In this document: positions 21,307-31,134 of the stretch, piece after piece
How the letters are laid out: each line of letters opens with the position of its first letter
Numbering within the stretch: position 1 is the first letter of the stretch
Made by a program: the position numbers and the translations under genes
From: Capsicum annuum
Taxonomy: Eukaryota > Streptophyta > Magnoliopsida > Solanales > Solanaceae
DNA length: 64,000 nt
NCBI RefSeq assembly: GCF_002878395.1
Contig: NW_025842280.1
Span: forward strand, 130,928 to 194,927
Direction of reading: 5' to 3'
The notes under the pieces: model-generated
Told to the model about the DNA's origin: nothing
Seen by the model: the letters and a program-made list of their open reading frames with translations, nothing else
Databases searched by the model: none

Positions 21307-21844
21307 GTTGGTAAAAAAATGACACAAAGTATCCTTTGAAGATAAACATTCCTTCTTTAATTATGGTGCTAGAAAAGAAGTTTTACACATTAAGATAAGA
21401 GGTAAACATTTCTCGTCTAATCCCATGGAAGATATTTCTGTAGAACATAAAAAAGATCATAAGATGAAAAAATTAGAAGATGATCCTCTAATTGAAAAAG
21501 CACAAGCAATATATGAAACTACTAGGTTTAAATGAGCTTTCTATGTTCCTAAAGGAATTGAAACAATGGAGGAGTTATCTATATTTCAGAAAAATAACAG
21601 GCGTAAATTTAAATTCAAGATGCAAATGAAGCCGGAAGACATGTCAAAACGTTTTGATAGTCAAGAGTTGTATTCAAGATGAGAAGTGAATTTAGTTTAC
21701 TACAAGCCAAAAGATGAATCTACAGATTTATTCACAAGGTCACTTTCGATTATCAAGTGTGGAGTTCTCAAGACAGAAGACCAAAATTTTGCAGTTTCTA
21801 AAGTAAAGACGAGTGTTAAAAGTTGCTTTAAAAAATAATGCACG
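21307..21844 (+). pseudogene. Copia pol remnants after a large deletion
   Basis: A short piece of the region after the protease is followed directly by the very end of RNase H (YYKPKDESTDLFTRSL near 21700-21750), so some 3 kb of integrase and reverse transcriptase are absent. Frames are broken. Confidence 0.5.
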
Positions 21845-22176
21845 TGACTTATTTTTTATTTTTCTCAAGCTATTTTACATATAACTCCTTGTCAAATTGA
21901 AATTCCTATTTTTGGTAGGAAACTAATTAGTTGTTATTTTTTGTAGAAAATATATTTTCTTTTATGGTAAGTTTAATCTATTTTTAGTTGTAATAGCACT
22001 ATTTAAGTTAGAGTTCGTAATAAAAAAAATAAGCAGCTTTATTTCAGAAACAGAAAAAGAACAAGGCTTTTCTGCGTCTTGCGTCTCTTCTTCTATAGCT
22101 CATCTCTATTTTCAGCTGCTAAATTCTTGGCTCTCCTTACTGCTTTATTTTTCTTTTAATGGTATTTAAACCAATA
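21845..22176 (+). repeat. 3' LTR of the deleted copia element
   Basis: Starts TGACTTATTTTTT and ends AAACCAATA. It is followed within a few bases by terpene synthase copy B exon 1. Confidence 0.7.
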
Positions 22177-22319
22177 GTGTCAATATTCACCAACATGAGG
22201 ATGCTAATAATACCTATGTCCATATATATCTCCATCACGGTGTTAAGTCTCAAAACATAATCAAGGATCCTATGAAAAAAAACAGATATTAGATGTAACA
22301 TAACCATAGGTGTAAGATG

Positions 22320-22901
22320 TGTTAGAACAATAATGATAATTGTACAAGAAATTCAAAATAAAACTTGTCTGGCTTAGAGGCACGATAATACGCTTCTTGA
22401 AGATGGTTGGAGTTTCTCCCACGAGCAAATGGAAGAACTAGTGACAACTTTATCATCGGGATTCAACTAAGCCATAAAATAAGTAGCATTCAAGAATGTT
22501 GCTCTTCTATTCTTGAATTGGTGATTTCACCATTTGATCAATGTCTCTCAAGTGTTTTTCAAGGGGAAAGTAGTTTTGAGTGCTTGTCTTTTCCAAACAA
22601 AAGAAACACTACTTATATGGTAAAATTTTCATGCAAGTGAGAAGTATTAATTAAGCAATAGTAATAGGTTCATGAACAAAAAATTGTCTTTCTTTCAAGT
22701 TTCAAGAACCTAAAATGTAAATGAATTTACAACTGTTAATGCATTTGTAACTCAAGATGCATTTGTTTCAATTGTAATTTTACATTCATTTTCTTTGTAA
22801 CTAAAAATGCATTTGTTTCAATATTGATTGAAACATAAAAAACTTTTAACCGATACACTTATTCCAAAAATTTGATTGAAACATAAACTTCAGTAATAAC
22901 A
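22320..22901 (-). repeat. 3' LTR of the minus-strand copia element
   Basis: Plus-strand ends TGTTAGAACAATAATG and CAGTAATAACA. On the minus strand it is preceded by a purine-rich tract (AAGTGGGGAAT, 22902-22912), the plus-strand primer. Confidence 0.9.
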
Positions 22902-23635
22902 ATTCCCCACTTATTTCAAGAAATTTTATCTTTAAGAAACAAAATTCTTTTGAGACATTAATCTAGCAACATGCATCAATAATGGTGTCTTTTAGACTTG
23001 AACCATTAGCTAGTGAAGACTTTCTAAATCATGAACTACTTAGTGAACAAATCTTGAACTAAGTGGTTCATTGAATGAAGTAGAAAAATACTCCACGCAT
23101 ATTGATATGTTCTGGTGAAAATCAAAATCCTTTGACACCTTACGGTTATGTGTCCCGAATCCTTTTAGCTAAGTGCTTTAAGATTTCCCTGTTAAAATCT
23201 TATTGAAGCGGCCTCAACTTCGCACTTAGTGAGGTGAATTCATCAAGAGTAACTTTGCATACTCCGACTAAGTAGTCTATGAATTTCATTAAGAGAAATT
23301 AATCTCATCCTCCTTTACAACAAAGTATCAATAAATCTATCAAGAGTGTTCCTAAACACTCCAACCGAAATCGGTGTATAGACTTAATAAGAGAATATAA
23401 TCTCATTCTTTTCTTTTGTAGGAATACTATCAAATCTATCAAGAGTGTTATTATTTACTCCAATCAATATCAGTCTTATAGATTTATCAAGAGAAAAAAT
23501 CTCAACTTATGCACATCTACTCACTCTTTAGGGAAAAAGGAAATTTTTTTGATGTGCTTCACAATTGTAACTTTACTTATTTTTTTCCTTTGTACCTAAG
23601 ATTACATCATTAGGTAGGGTGACCATAAAGTACAA

Positions 23636-25245
23636 TCAACCTACAACAGGCTTTATTCCCATCCCATTACAAGTTTGTACCACCAATTCCTTTTCTAACC
23701 CTTTAGACAAAGGATCTGCTAAATTGAGTTTAGACTTCACATATTGAAGTGATATTATGCCATCATCCAATAATATTATCACATGATTATGTTTGATATG
23801 AACTTGTCTTGAATTGCCATTGTAGAAATCACTTGAAGCCCAAAATATAGCAACTTTATTATCACAATATATAGTCAAAGGTGTTATTGGCCTACCCCAT
23901 AATGGAATATCTATCAGCATACTCCGCATCTAATCAACTTCTTCTCCAAAAGAAGACATAACAATAAATTCTGACTCCATGGTTGAGTGAGTAATACATG
24001 TCTGCTTCTATGATCTTCAAGATATTGCTGCTCCAGCCAAAGTGAAAATCCAAGTAGTAGTAAATTTAGAGTCATTCAGATTAAAATTTCAAGTAGCATC
24101 ACTATAGCCTTCAAGAACTACTGGAAAGGTAGAATAATGTAGGCCAACATTAATTGTACCTTTCAAATACCTTAAAACACGAATTAAGGCATTCCAATGC
24201 TCTACGCCAGGGATACCAGTAAACTTGTTCAAAGTTCCTACTGCATAACCAATATCTAGCCTGGTAAAATGCATGGCATACAGAAGACTCCCAACAATTT
24301 GAGAATAGTCAATTGATCAAGAATATTGCCAGAGTTTCATACTAGTTTGATGCTAGGATCAAATGGTGTAGGAGCAGGCTTGTCGTCAAAATGATCGAAC
24401 CTCTTTAGAACCTCCTCAATATAACTTAATTGAGTAAGAGTCAAACCACTTGTTGATCTTACAATTTTTATGCCTAAAATTACATCAGCTTCTCCAAGAT
24501 CTTTCATTTCAAATTGAGAAGTAAGAAAATATTTTGTTTCTTTGACTCTTTCAATATCAGTTCCAAAGATCAATATGTAATCTACATAAAGAGATATTAT
24601 AACACCAGAATTTTCTTGAAATTTACTAAATATGCAGATATCTCCACCATTGATTAAGTAGCCATTAGAAATCATAACTTTTCTAAATTTATCATGCCAT
24701 TATTTTGGAGCTTGTTTTAATCCATAAAAAGATTTAAGAAGTTTACAAACTTTATGTTCTTGACCAGGATTGACAAATCCTTCTGGTTGTTTCATCTAGA
24801 CTTCTTCGTCTAGATCTCCATTCAGGAATGCAGTTTTCATATCCATCTGATGAATCACAAGACCATGAATTGTTGTTAGAGCAATCAAGAGATGAATAGA
24901 GTTCATCCGAGCTACAGGTGCAAAAGTATCAAAATAATCAATATCTTTCAATTGAGTAAATCCTTTAGCTACCAAATGGGCTTTGTACTTATCTAAAGTA
25001 CCATCGGATTTCATTTTTTTCCCTAAAAATCCATCAACAACCAATTGGTTTACATCCAGGAGAAAGATCTGACAATATCCATGTATTATTAGATAATATA
25101 GAATGCATTTCATCATCAATGGATTTACGCCAAAATGGAGCATCATGTGAAGACATAGCTTCAGCATAACTTTAAAGATCCTTTTCAAACAAATAAGCTT
25201 GAAAATCAGGTCCAAAGTCTTTTGATTTGGCTTATCTTTAACCAC
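23636..25245 (-). pseudogene. Copia reverse transcriptase-RNase H, broken
   Basis: Reverse transcriptase begins at 25245-24796 (KAHLVAKGFTQ, FAPVARM and QMDMKTAFLNGDL, all copia hallmarks). It continues at 24675-24337, where the catalytic box reads YVDY instead of YVDD (24577-24588). RNase H follows (24274-24089 and 23929-23636, ending ADPLSKGL). Several stops separate the pieces. The loss of the second catalytic Asp alone would abolish polymerase activity. Confidence 0.85.
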
Positions 25246-25351
25246 GTCTTGGTTGACTTTTTTTCAATGGCTCAACTATTTTCCTTTTAAGAGGAGAAAT
25301 AGGAGAACTTGAATCTTGTTCAAAAGAATCTTTTTTCTTGGGATATATATG

Positions 25352-26100
25352 CTAAAAAAAGTTAGCATGTAAAGATTCAATAATTGTGTGAGGACTTGGG
25401 GTATTAAGATTTAAAAATCCATAAGCCTTACTGGTTTGTGAATAACTAATAAACACACAATCTACTCCTCTATAGCCAATCTTGGTTAAATATTGATTTG
25501 GTAATCGAACATCAGCCAAGCAACCCCATACTTTAAAATAATTTATATTTGGTTTTCGATTATTCCAAAGTTCATATAGAGATGCATCATGATTCCTAGA
25601 AGTAATTCTATTCAAAATATAACATGCTTAAAGCAAGGCTTCAGTCCACAAATTTTTAGATATACCAGATCCATAAAGCATAGAATTAACCATTTCTATG
25701 AAAGTCCTATTTTTCCTTTCTGCTATACCATTTTTTTGTGGTGTATAGGACATGGTCAATTTTTTTTTCAATGCCTTATCTCTCATAAAAATCAATAAAA
25801 TCTGACTTTAAGTACTCTCCACCTCTATCAAACCTAATTGACTTAATTTTCACACTCAATTTATTTTCAACTTCTGCTTTATATCTTTTGAAAGTCTCAA
25901 ATGTTTCAGATTTTATTTTCAATGGAAAGAGATAAGTATATCTTGAGTAGTCATTAATAAAAGTGATAAAATACCTCTTTCCATGACGTGATAAATAATC
26001 CATCTCACAAATATCAGTGTAGATTAATTGCAAAAGTGTGGAAGTCCTTTCAACTATCTTAACGAACTTCTTCATAATCTTGCATTTACTATAAGTAAGA
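25352..26100 (-). pseudogene. Copia integrase, broken
   Basis: Core pieces at 26075-25776 (LLQLIYTDICEMD, FITFINDYSRYTYLFPLK and FDRGGEYLKSDF, which hold the first two acidic catalytic residues) and 25615-25352 (NYFKVWGCLADVRLP). Frame breaks lie at about 25776 and 25616. The N-terminal zinc-binding part is decayed. Confidence 0.8.
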
Positions 26101-26372
26101 CACTATCTTAGTAGTATGATTCTTTTCATAATCTTTTATTAACCCATTATTCACCATAAATTGAATTGATCTAAAATTCACATATCCCAGATGTTCATGC
26201 CATAAGTCCAGAGACTCCACAAGATAAGCAGAAATATTTTCATTTTCAATATTGATTTTAAACATTCCATTTGCAACATAACCATGCCATTTTTAGATAA
26301 AATAAACTTATTTGCCTCAAAAACCATTTTAAAACCATGCTTCGCAAGAAGCGTACTTGACACCAAGTTCGT

Positions 26373-27509
26373 TCAAATATCAGGAACATGCAATACGTCC
26401 ATCAATGTAACTATATTTTCGGAAGTAAACTTCAGTTCAACAGTTCCTTTTCCCACAACTTTAGTAGAAGAGGAGTTTCCCATATATACAATTTTACTGT
26501 CCCCCACTAATTTATAAGTCTTGAAAGAATTTTGGTTACCTAATATGTGACGAGTTGCGCTGGTATCCATCCACCATTCCACTTGATCTTTCACTATAAA
26601 TGCTTCTGTGACCATTGCCACAAGATCATCTTTTTTATTTTTATTTATTTTTTCTTTTTCCTTTTCAGCTTTGAGAATTCTACAATCACGCGCATAGTGA
26701 CCAACTTTCTGACAATGATAGCATTCACCAAATTTAAAATTGGCACCATTATGCTTGAAATTTGTAGTCTTCTTTGCCTTTGAAAAATTCTTATTTTCTG
26801 GTTCCTTCTTGTTTGATTTTTCTTCAACCATATGATCTTTCATGACAGGTTCCTTCAAACAATTATTATTGCGCCATCGTGTCTCTTCTTCAATTTGCAA
26901 GTGTTGCAATAATTGTTCAAGAATCAAATATTTCTTTTTGTATAAGAGTTTGCTTCGGTACTCTTTCCAAGATGGAGGAAGTTTTGACACAATAGAACCA
27001 ACATGAAAGTTTTCATCAAGAGCAATTCCAGATATAGCAATTTTATTAGCTATAAGTTGGAATTCTTGTACTTGTTCAGTGATTGACTTGTCATCCACCA
27101 TTTTGAACTCCATATAATTTGAAATGAAAAATTTCTTAGAACTCGCCTCTTCTGCTAAATAAATAGCTTGAAGAGTGTCTCATATGTATTTAGCATATTT
27201 GTATTTAACATAATATTGATCATAATATTTGTTGGAAACTTCTCCAAGAATATAATTCTTGCACAAATAATCATCATATTATCATTTGGCAATTTATTCT
27301 TTAATTAAAGTATCCTCGTCAAATGCTACCTCAGAACCAGGAGCATTAGGACAAGGTTCTTCAAAAACATATGCCAACTTTAATCGTCTTAAAAAGAATT
27401 CCATCTTTCCACGCCATCTAGAAAAGTCTTTGCCATCAAATATTTCAAAATTAGGATTAAGCAAAGATGGAATACTATTTGATAGTGATGTAGAAGCCAT
27501 AGACAACAA
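26373..27509 (-). pseudogene. Copia gag-protease, broken
   Basis: Gag starts near the LTR (ATG at 27500, MASTSLSNS). The core (ELIANKIA-like, LPPSWKEYRSKLL) and a CCHC zinc knuckle CYHCQKVGHYARDC (26682-26723) lie in the 246-codon frame 27113-26373. The same frame enters the protease (WWMDTSATRHI, where the usual DSGAT triad reads DTSAT) and the following LxDVLHVPDI. A frame break at about 27114-27293 separates it from the N-terminus. Confidence 0.85.
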
Positions 27510-27518
27510 TCTTCAAAT

Positions 27519-28103
27519 TGTTAGAACAATAATGATAATTGTACAAGAAATTCAAAATAAAACTTGCTTGGCTTAGAGGCACGATAATATACTTCTTGAA
27601 GATAGTTGGAGTCTCTCCCACGAGCAAACGGAAGAACTAGTGACAACTCTATCTTCGGGATTCAACTAAGCCACAAAACAAGTAGCATTCAAGAATGTTG
27701 CTCTTCTATTCTTGAATTGGTGATTTCACCATTTGATCAATGTCTCTCAAGTGTTTTTCAAGGGGAAAGTAGTTTTGAGTGCTTGTCTTTTCCAAACAAA
27801 AGAAACACTATTTATATGGTAAAATTTTCATGCACGTGAAAAGTATTAATTAAGCAATAGTTAATAGGTTCATGAACAAAAAATTGTCTTTCTTTCAAGT
27901 TTCAAGAACCTAAAACGTAAATGAATTTACAATTGTTAATGCATTTGTAACTCAAGATGCATTTGTTTCAATTGTAATTTTACAGTCATTTTCTTTGTAA
28001 CTAAAAATGCATTTGTTTCAATATTAATTGAGACATAAAAAACTTTTAACCGATGCACTTGTTCCAAAAAAAATTGATTGAAACATAAACTTCAGTAATA
28101 ACA
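27519..28103 (-). repeat. 5' LTR of the minus-strand copia element
   Basis: Near-identical partner of 22320-22901. It would have carried promoter and polyadenylation signals for the element. Gag begins only ~20 bases after it on the minus strand. Confidence 0.9.
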
Positions 28104-28246
28104 AGATGTACTATGGGTAAGTCTTAATTGACAGTGTGAATATTAGATGCACCACAACTGTAGGTGTAAGATGCACAATGGGTAAGTCTTAATTAATGGT
28201 GTACGTGGAGGGGATCTATATGCATCAAACAGAATCAGTAATCAAT
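28104..28246 (+). promoter_or_regulatory. Proximal promoter of terpene synthase copy C
   Basis: Contains a tandem repeat of about 65 bases (units beginning AGATGTACTATGGGTAAG at 28104 and AGATGCACAATGGGTAAG at 28169). GCATCAAACAGAATCAGTA just before the ATG is shared with copies A and B. The copia target site lies in this repeat, so the promoter is cut from any distal elements. Confidence 0.5.
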
Positions 28247-28504
28247 ATGTCCATTTCAATATTCAGCAATGTAGGGATGCTAACACTACCAATGTCCACA
28301 TCTCTTCCACCTATTAGTACTACCAACACGTTTCCCTCTTTGATCAGTAGAGGAAAGCCATCACTACTTATATCGAAAGTTTGCCTCTCTACAACTGCTG
28401 ATGATGGCATGAAAGCTAATAGGAATCATGCTAGGCATTCAGGGAATTACAAGCCGCCCTTGTGGGATTTTCAATATGTTCAGTCCATTCACAATCATTA
28501 TGCG
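28247..28504 (+). pseudogene. Terpene synthase (TPS-b) exon 1, copy C
   Basis: Open from ATG 28247 to a GT donor at 28505: 86 codons. The Ser/Thr-rich first ~50 residues look like a plastid transit peptide. Then comes RHSGNYKPPLWDF (residues about 65-77) and VQSIHNHY, the conserved N-terminal block of monoterpene synthases, in which the RRx8W motif reads RHx8W. The phase-0 border GCG|GT joins in frame to exon 2 at 45543. The family converts geranyl diphosphate (or similar) to monoterpenes in plastids. The gene is not functional because its later exons are split and missing. Confidence 0.9.
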
Positions 28505-28998
28505 GTACTTGTATCTAATAATTCTTGTCATTCAATCATATGCATAAAATATAATGGTAAAAGCAAACTTAGAACTATCAATAGTTTACTTTTCTTACCT
28601 GAACAATGATGATATTTAAGGTAGAAAAAGAGAACAATTGAGATAGTTGAGAAGTGTTTTGATAAATTTTGTTGGTGATTATTGTTGTAGGAAACTCACA
28701 CACCTAATGATTTATGTATGAAACTTGAAAAATCAAAATACTTATTTAGATGTCTTTTCGAGTACTCTCCACTCTAAAATATACACTTTCCATTTCAGTT
28801 TGTTTGTTTTACTTTCTTGGTCAATTTTAAAACAATGTCCATTTTATTTTTTATTTTTGGGAAAAGGCATCATTTCCACCCCATACTATACAAGAAAAGT
28901 CTAAGCCACACCTAAATTATATAAGTGACCTATTACACACCTTAACTATATAAAAGTGATATTATTACCTCCCCGTGACCCCTTTTCTAAGGCGCGTG

Positions 28999-31134
28999 TG
29001 TCACACCCCTTTTTCGACTCCCGAAAGATATGGTTATAAATTAATGTTCGAAAGGGTTTTAATTATTAAGTGACAAGAAATAAAAATTTGCTTCGGAAAA
29101 GGATTATTTACATTTTTTACTCAGAGTCGCCACTTGGCATAATCTGGTGTGCCAAGTCACCATTAGATAATCCTTTCCAAAATCATTTGACTCTTTAAAC
29201 TGGTTTGCGAACAGAGATTTCGGCTAAGAAATTTTGTTGACCGAGGGGAAGGTGTTAGGCACCTCTCGATCCCGTGGTTCAACCACGATCGCTTGATAGA
29301 GTGTATCAACTATTTTTTGGCACTAAGAAATGTATAAATCGCAAAAAAGCACGCAAAAAAATAAAAAAATAAAACAATCCGAAATGTAAAGTCCAGTCCA
29401 ATTATTAAAATCCAAAATAAAAAGGGACTGAAAGTAAACCTACGGTAATCCTAAACAAATGCTCTACCCGACGCCTCGGGACATCACCATGAACGTACTC
29501 CGGGTACATGATACCTCTGGGAATTCCCCGGTGAATAAATATATACAGATACTTCGGGGCATTCCCCGGCCAAATTATACAATTGAATTAAATACGATAA
29601 ACTAGAAAGCAACATTCACACGCACATTCCAACATCCAACCAAAACATCAATCTTAAATTCTTGCCTACCGGAACCTATATTGCCTATTCATTTCAACCT
29701 AAACACGATCCAATCATGTTCACAAACTTAAAATTTTATTTCGAATTAAACAGAACAACCGACAAACTAACATTAATCTAAAATCATTCTTTTTATCAAT
29801 TTCTTGATCCCGTCCCGCTAATTTCATTTTTTATCAATCACATTACACATATAATCATCACATCAGAACTTCAACAAAAATCCACCGACCATGGTTGCAC
29901 CAACATAATCAAGACAATTCAACAAATCAAGGTAAAGAAAAAGGGAGTTAAGAAAGTGGACCTTTTGATAATCAATTTCAGTTGAATAATGATGTTAAAG
30001 AAGCCCGAATTTCGAATCCCAACTAGAAGACCTCAATCGAAAAAACTCCCAAGCTCGGTATCGCCAAAATTAAAGCTCTAAATTGGTTGTGGGAAGCAGA
30101 TTAAGACAAAAACGGGACCCCAAGACTCCAAACAATAGCAAACCGATGAACCACTGTATGTTTCGACATTTTTTTTGGCGACATAGTCATTAGAGTAAAT
30201 AACTGGACGCGAACTCTACCTTATTTCAATGCGTGTCTCGATTTCCGGTGAATCTAAGCTTCAAATGAGCTTTTTGTGCATCGAATTTCACAATCAAAAG
30301 ATGGAGCCCTAACCCGAACGTCGACTAACCGGATTTTGAACCAACAACGACGATAAGCCCGAACCTATTTTGCACCCCTAGCTACTGTTTCGACCGATTT
30401 TCGGTAGACTTCACCAAATTCGAACCAACCACGACAATAAGCGCGAACCTATGTCACACCCCTAGCTACTATTTTGACCAATTTTCGGCAGACTTCGCTG
30501 GATTCAGGTCTGGTTGGGCCAATTTCAGTCACAGATTGCTTTTCTGTTCGTCCCCTTTCTCTCAATTTCACTCTCTCAACGTCTCTCCCATCATTGTTTC
30601 TTTTGAGCTCCCTGTTCTTGTGGAGAAGAAGTTGTGTCTCTCCTGTATGTGTATCGTGTGTCAAAGAAAAAAAATTGGTTATCTCTATCATGTGTTAATG
30701 GCGTGGGTGTGAGTGATGATCGATATGTTTTTCTGTGAAGGAATCGTCTATGGCATGAATATTTTGTGAAAGAAAAAATGGACTCTCTGTTATTGTGAGG
30801 AAGAAAACGTCAAATTCATCATCGGCCCCTTTCTCCTCTTGTAGTGGTCTGATGTATATAGAATGTGAGGGGGTATGGTAGGGTAGTGGTGAGGTGGGGT
30901 AGAGTTTGTTAGGATAGGGTAGGTAGATGTTGTTTTTTAATTAGAGGGATAAGGGTTAGGTGTCTATTTTTGTTTGGGTAGGTTGCTAGTAAGACAAAAT
31001 TAGTTAGGGGATTGTTATTTTTTGTCAATTTGTGGAGGGATTATCATATGGGTGAGGGTACACGGTAGGATAACATAAAATGGGTAAAAGTGAATAAAAT
31101 TTGAACTTTAAGAGGACGAAATCACGTGTCTACA
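28999..31134 (-). repeat. 3' LTR of the Tat element
   Basis: Plus-strand ends TGTCACACCCC and GTGTCTACA. The minus strand has a polypurine tract just before it (AAAGGGGGCATGA at 31135-31147). An internal ~80-bp duplication lies at 30360-30500, with CACCCCTAGCTACT in each unit. Confidence 0.93.

Larger units (their letters stand above)
19823..22176 (+). mobile_element. Ty1/copia retrotransposon, internally deleted
   Basis: Two similar LTRs (about 19823-20134 and 21845-22176) bracket 1.7 kb of gag-protease sequence and a short piece of RNase H. Integrase and nearly all of reverse transcriptase are gone. A primer binding site variant TTGGTATCTAGAGCT follows the first LTR at 20136. The left boundary is uncertain because the T-run at 19809-19822 could belong to either this element or the adjoining EPRV. 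I could not find a clear target duplication. Confidence 0.75.
14594..22240 (+). pseudogene. Terpene synthase copy B, exon 1 start split by EPRV and copia
   Basis: The 5' flank and ATGGTTT (14594-14600) match copies A and C. The exon resumes at 22181 with TCAATATTCACCAACATGAG and runs to about 22240, where homology is lost. The 7.6 kb in between are an inverted pararetrovirus copy (14602-19822) and a copia element (to 22176). The two flanks together make one uninterrupted match to copy C exon 1 (28247 onward), so the viral insertion went in within a few bases of the start codon. Only about 20 codons of coding sequence remain. Confidence 0.7.
22320..28103 (-). mobile_element. Ty1/copia retrotransposon, structurally complete
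   Basis: The element is 5784 bp on the minus strand, with LTRs at 27519-28103 (5') and 22320-22901 (3') and a 5-bp target duplication AGATG (22315-22319 and 28104-28108). Order on the minus strand: gag, zinc knuckle, protease, integrase, reverse transcriptase, RNase H, polypurine tract, LTR. I count about twenty differences between the LTRs over ~582 bases, so it is a moderately old insertion. All coding regions are interrupted, so it is non-autonomous now. Confidence 0.93.

Noticed and set aside
22407..22640. Plus-strand frames repeated at 27606-27839
   Set aside because: Both are inside the copia LTR pair; the similarity comes from LTR identity, not from a duplicated gene.
30474..30698. 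Open frame repeated at 44262-44464 as a duplicated small gene
   Set aside because: Located in the two Tat LTRs; LTR identity explains the duplication.
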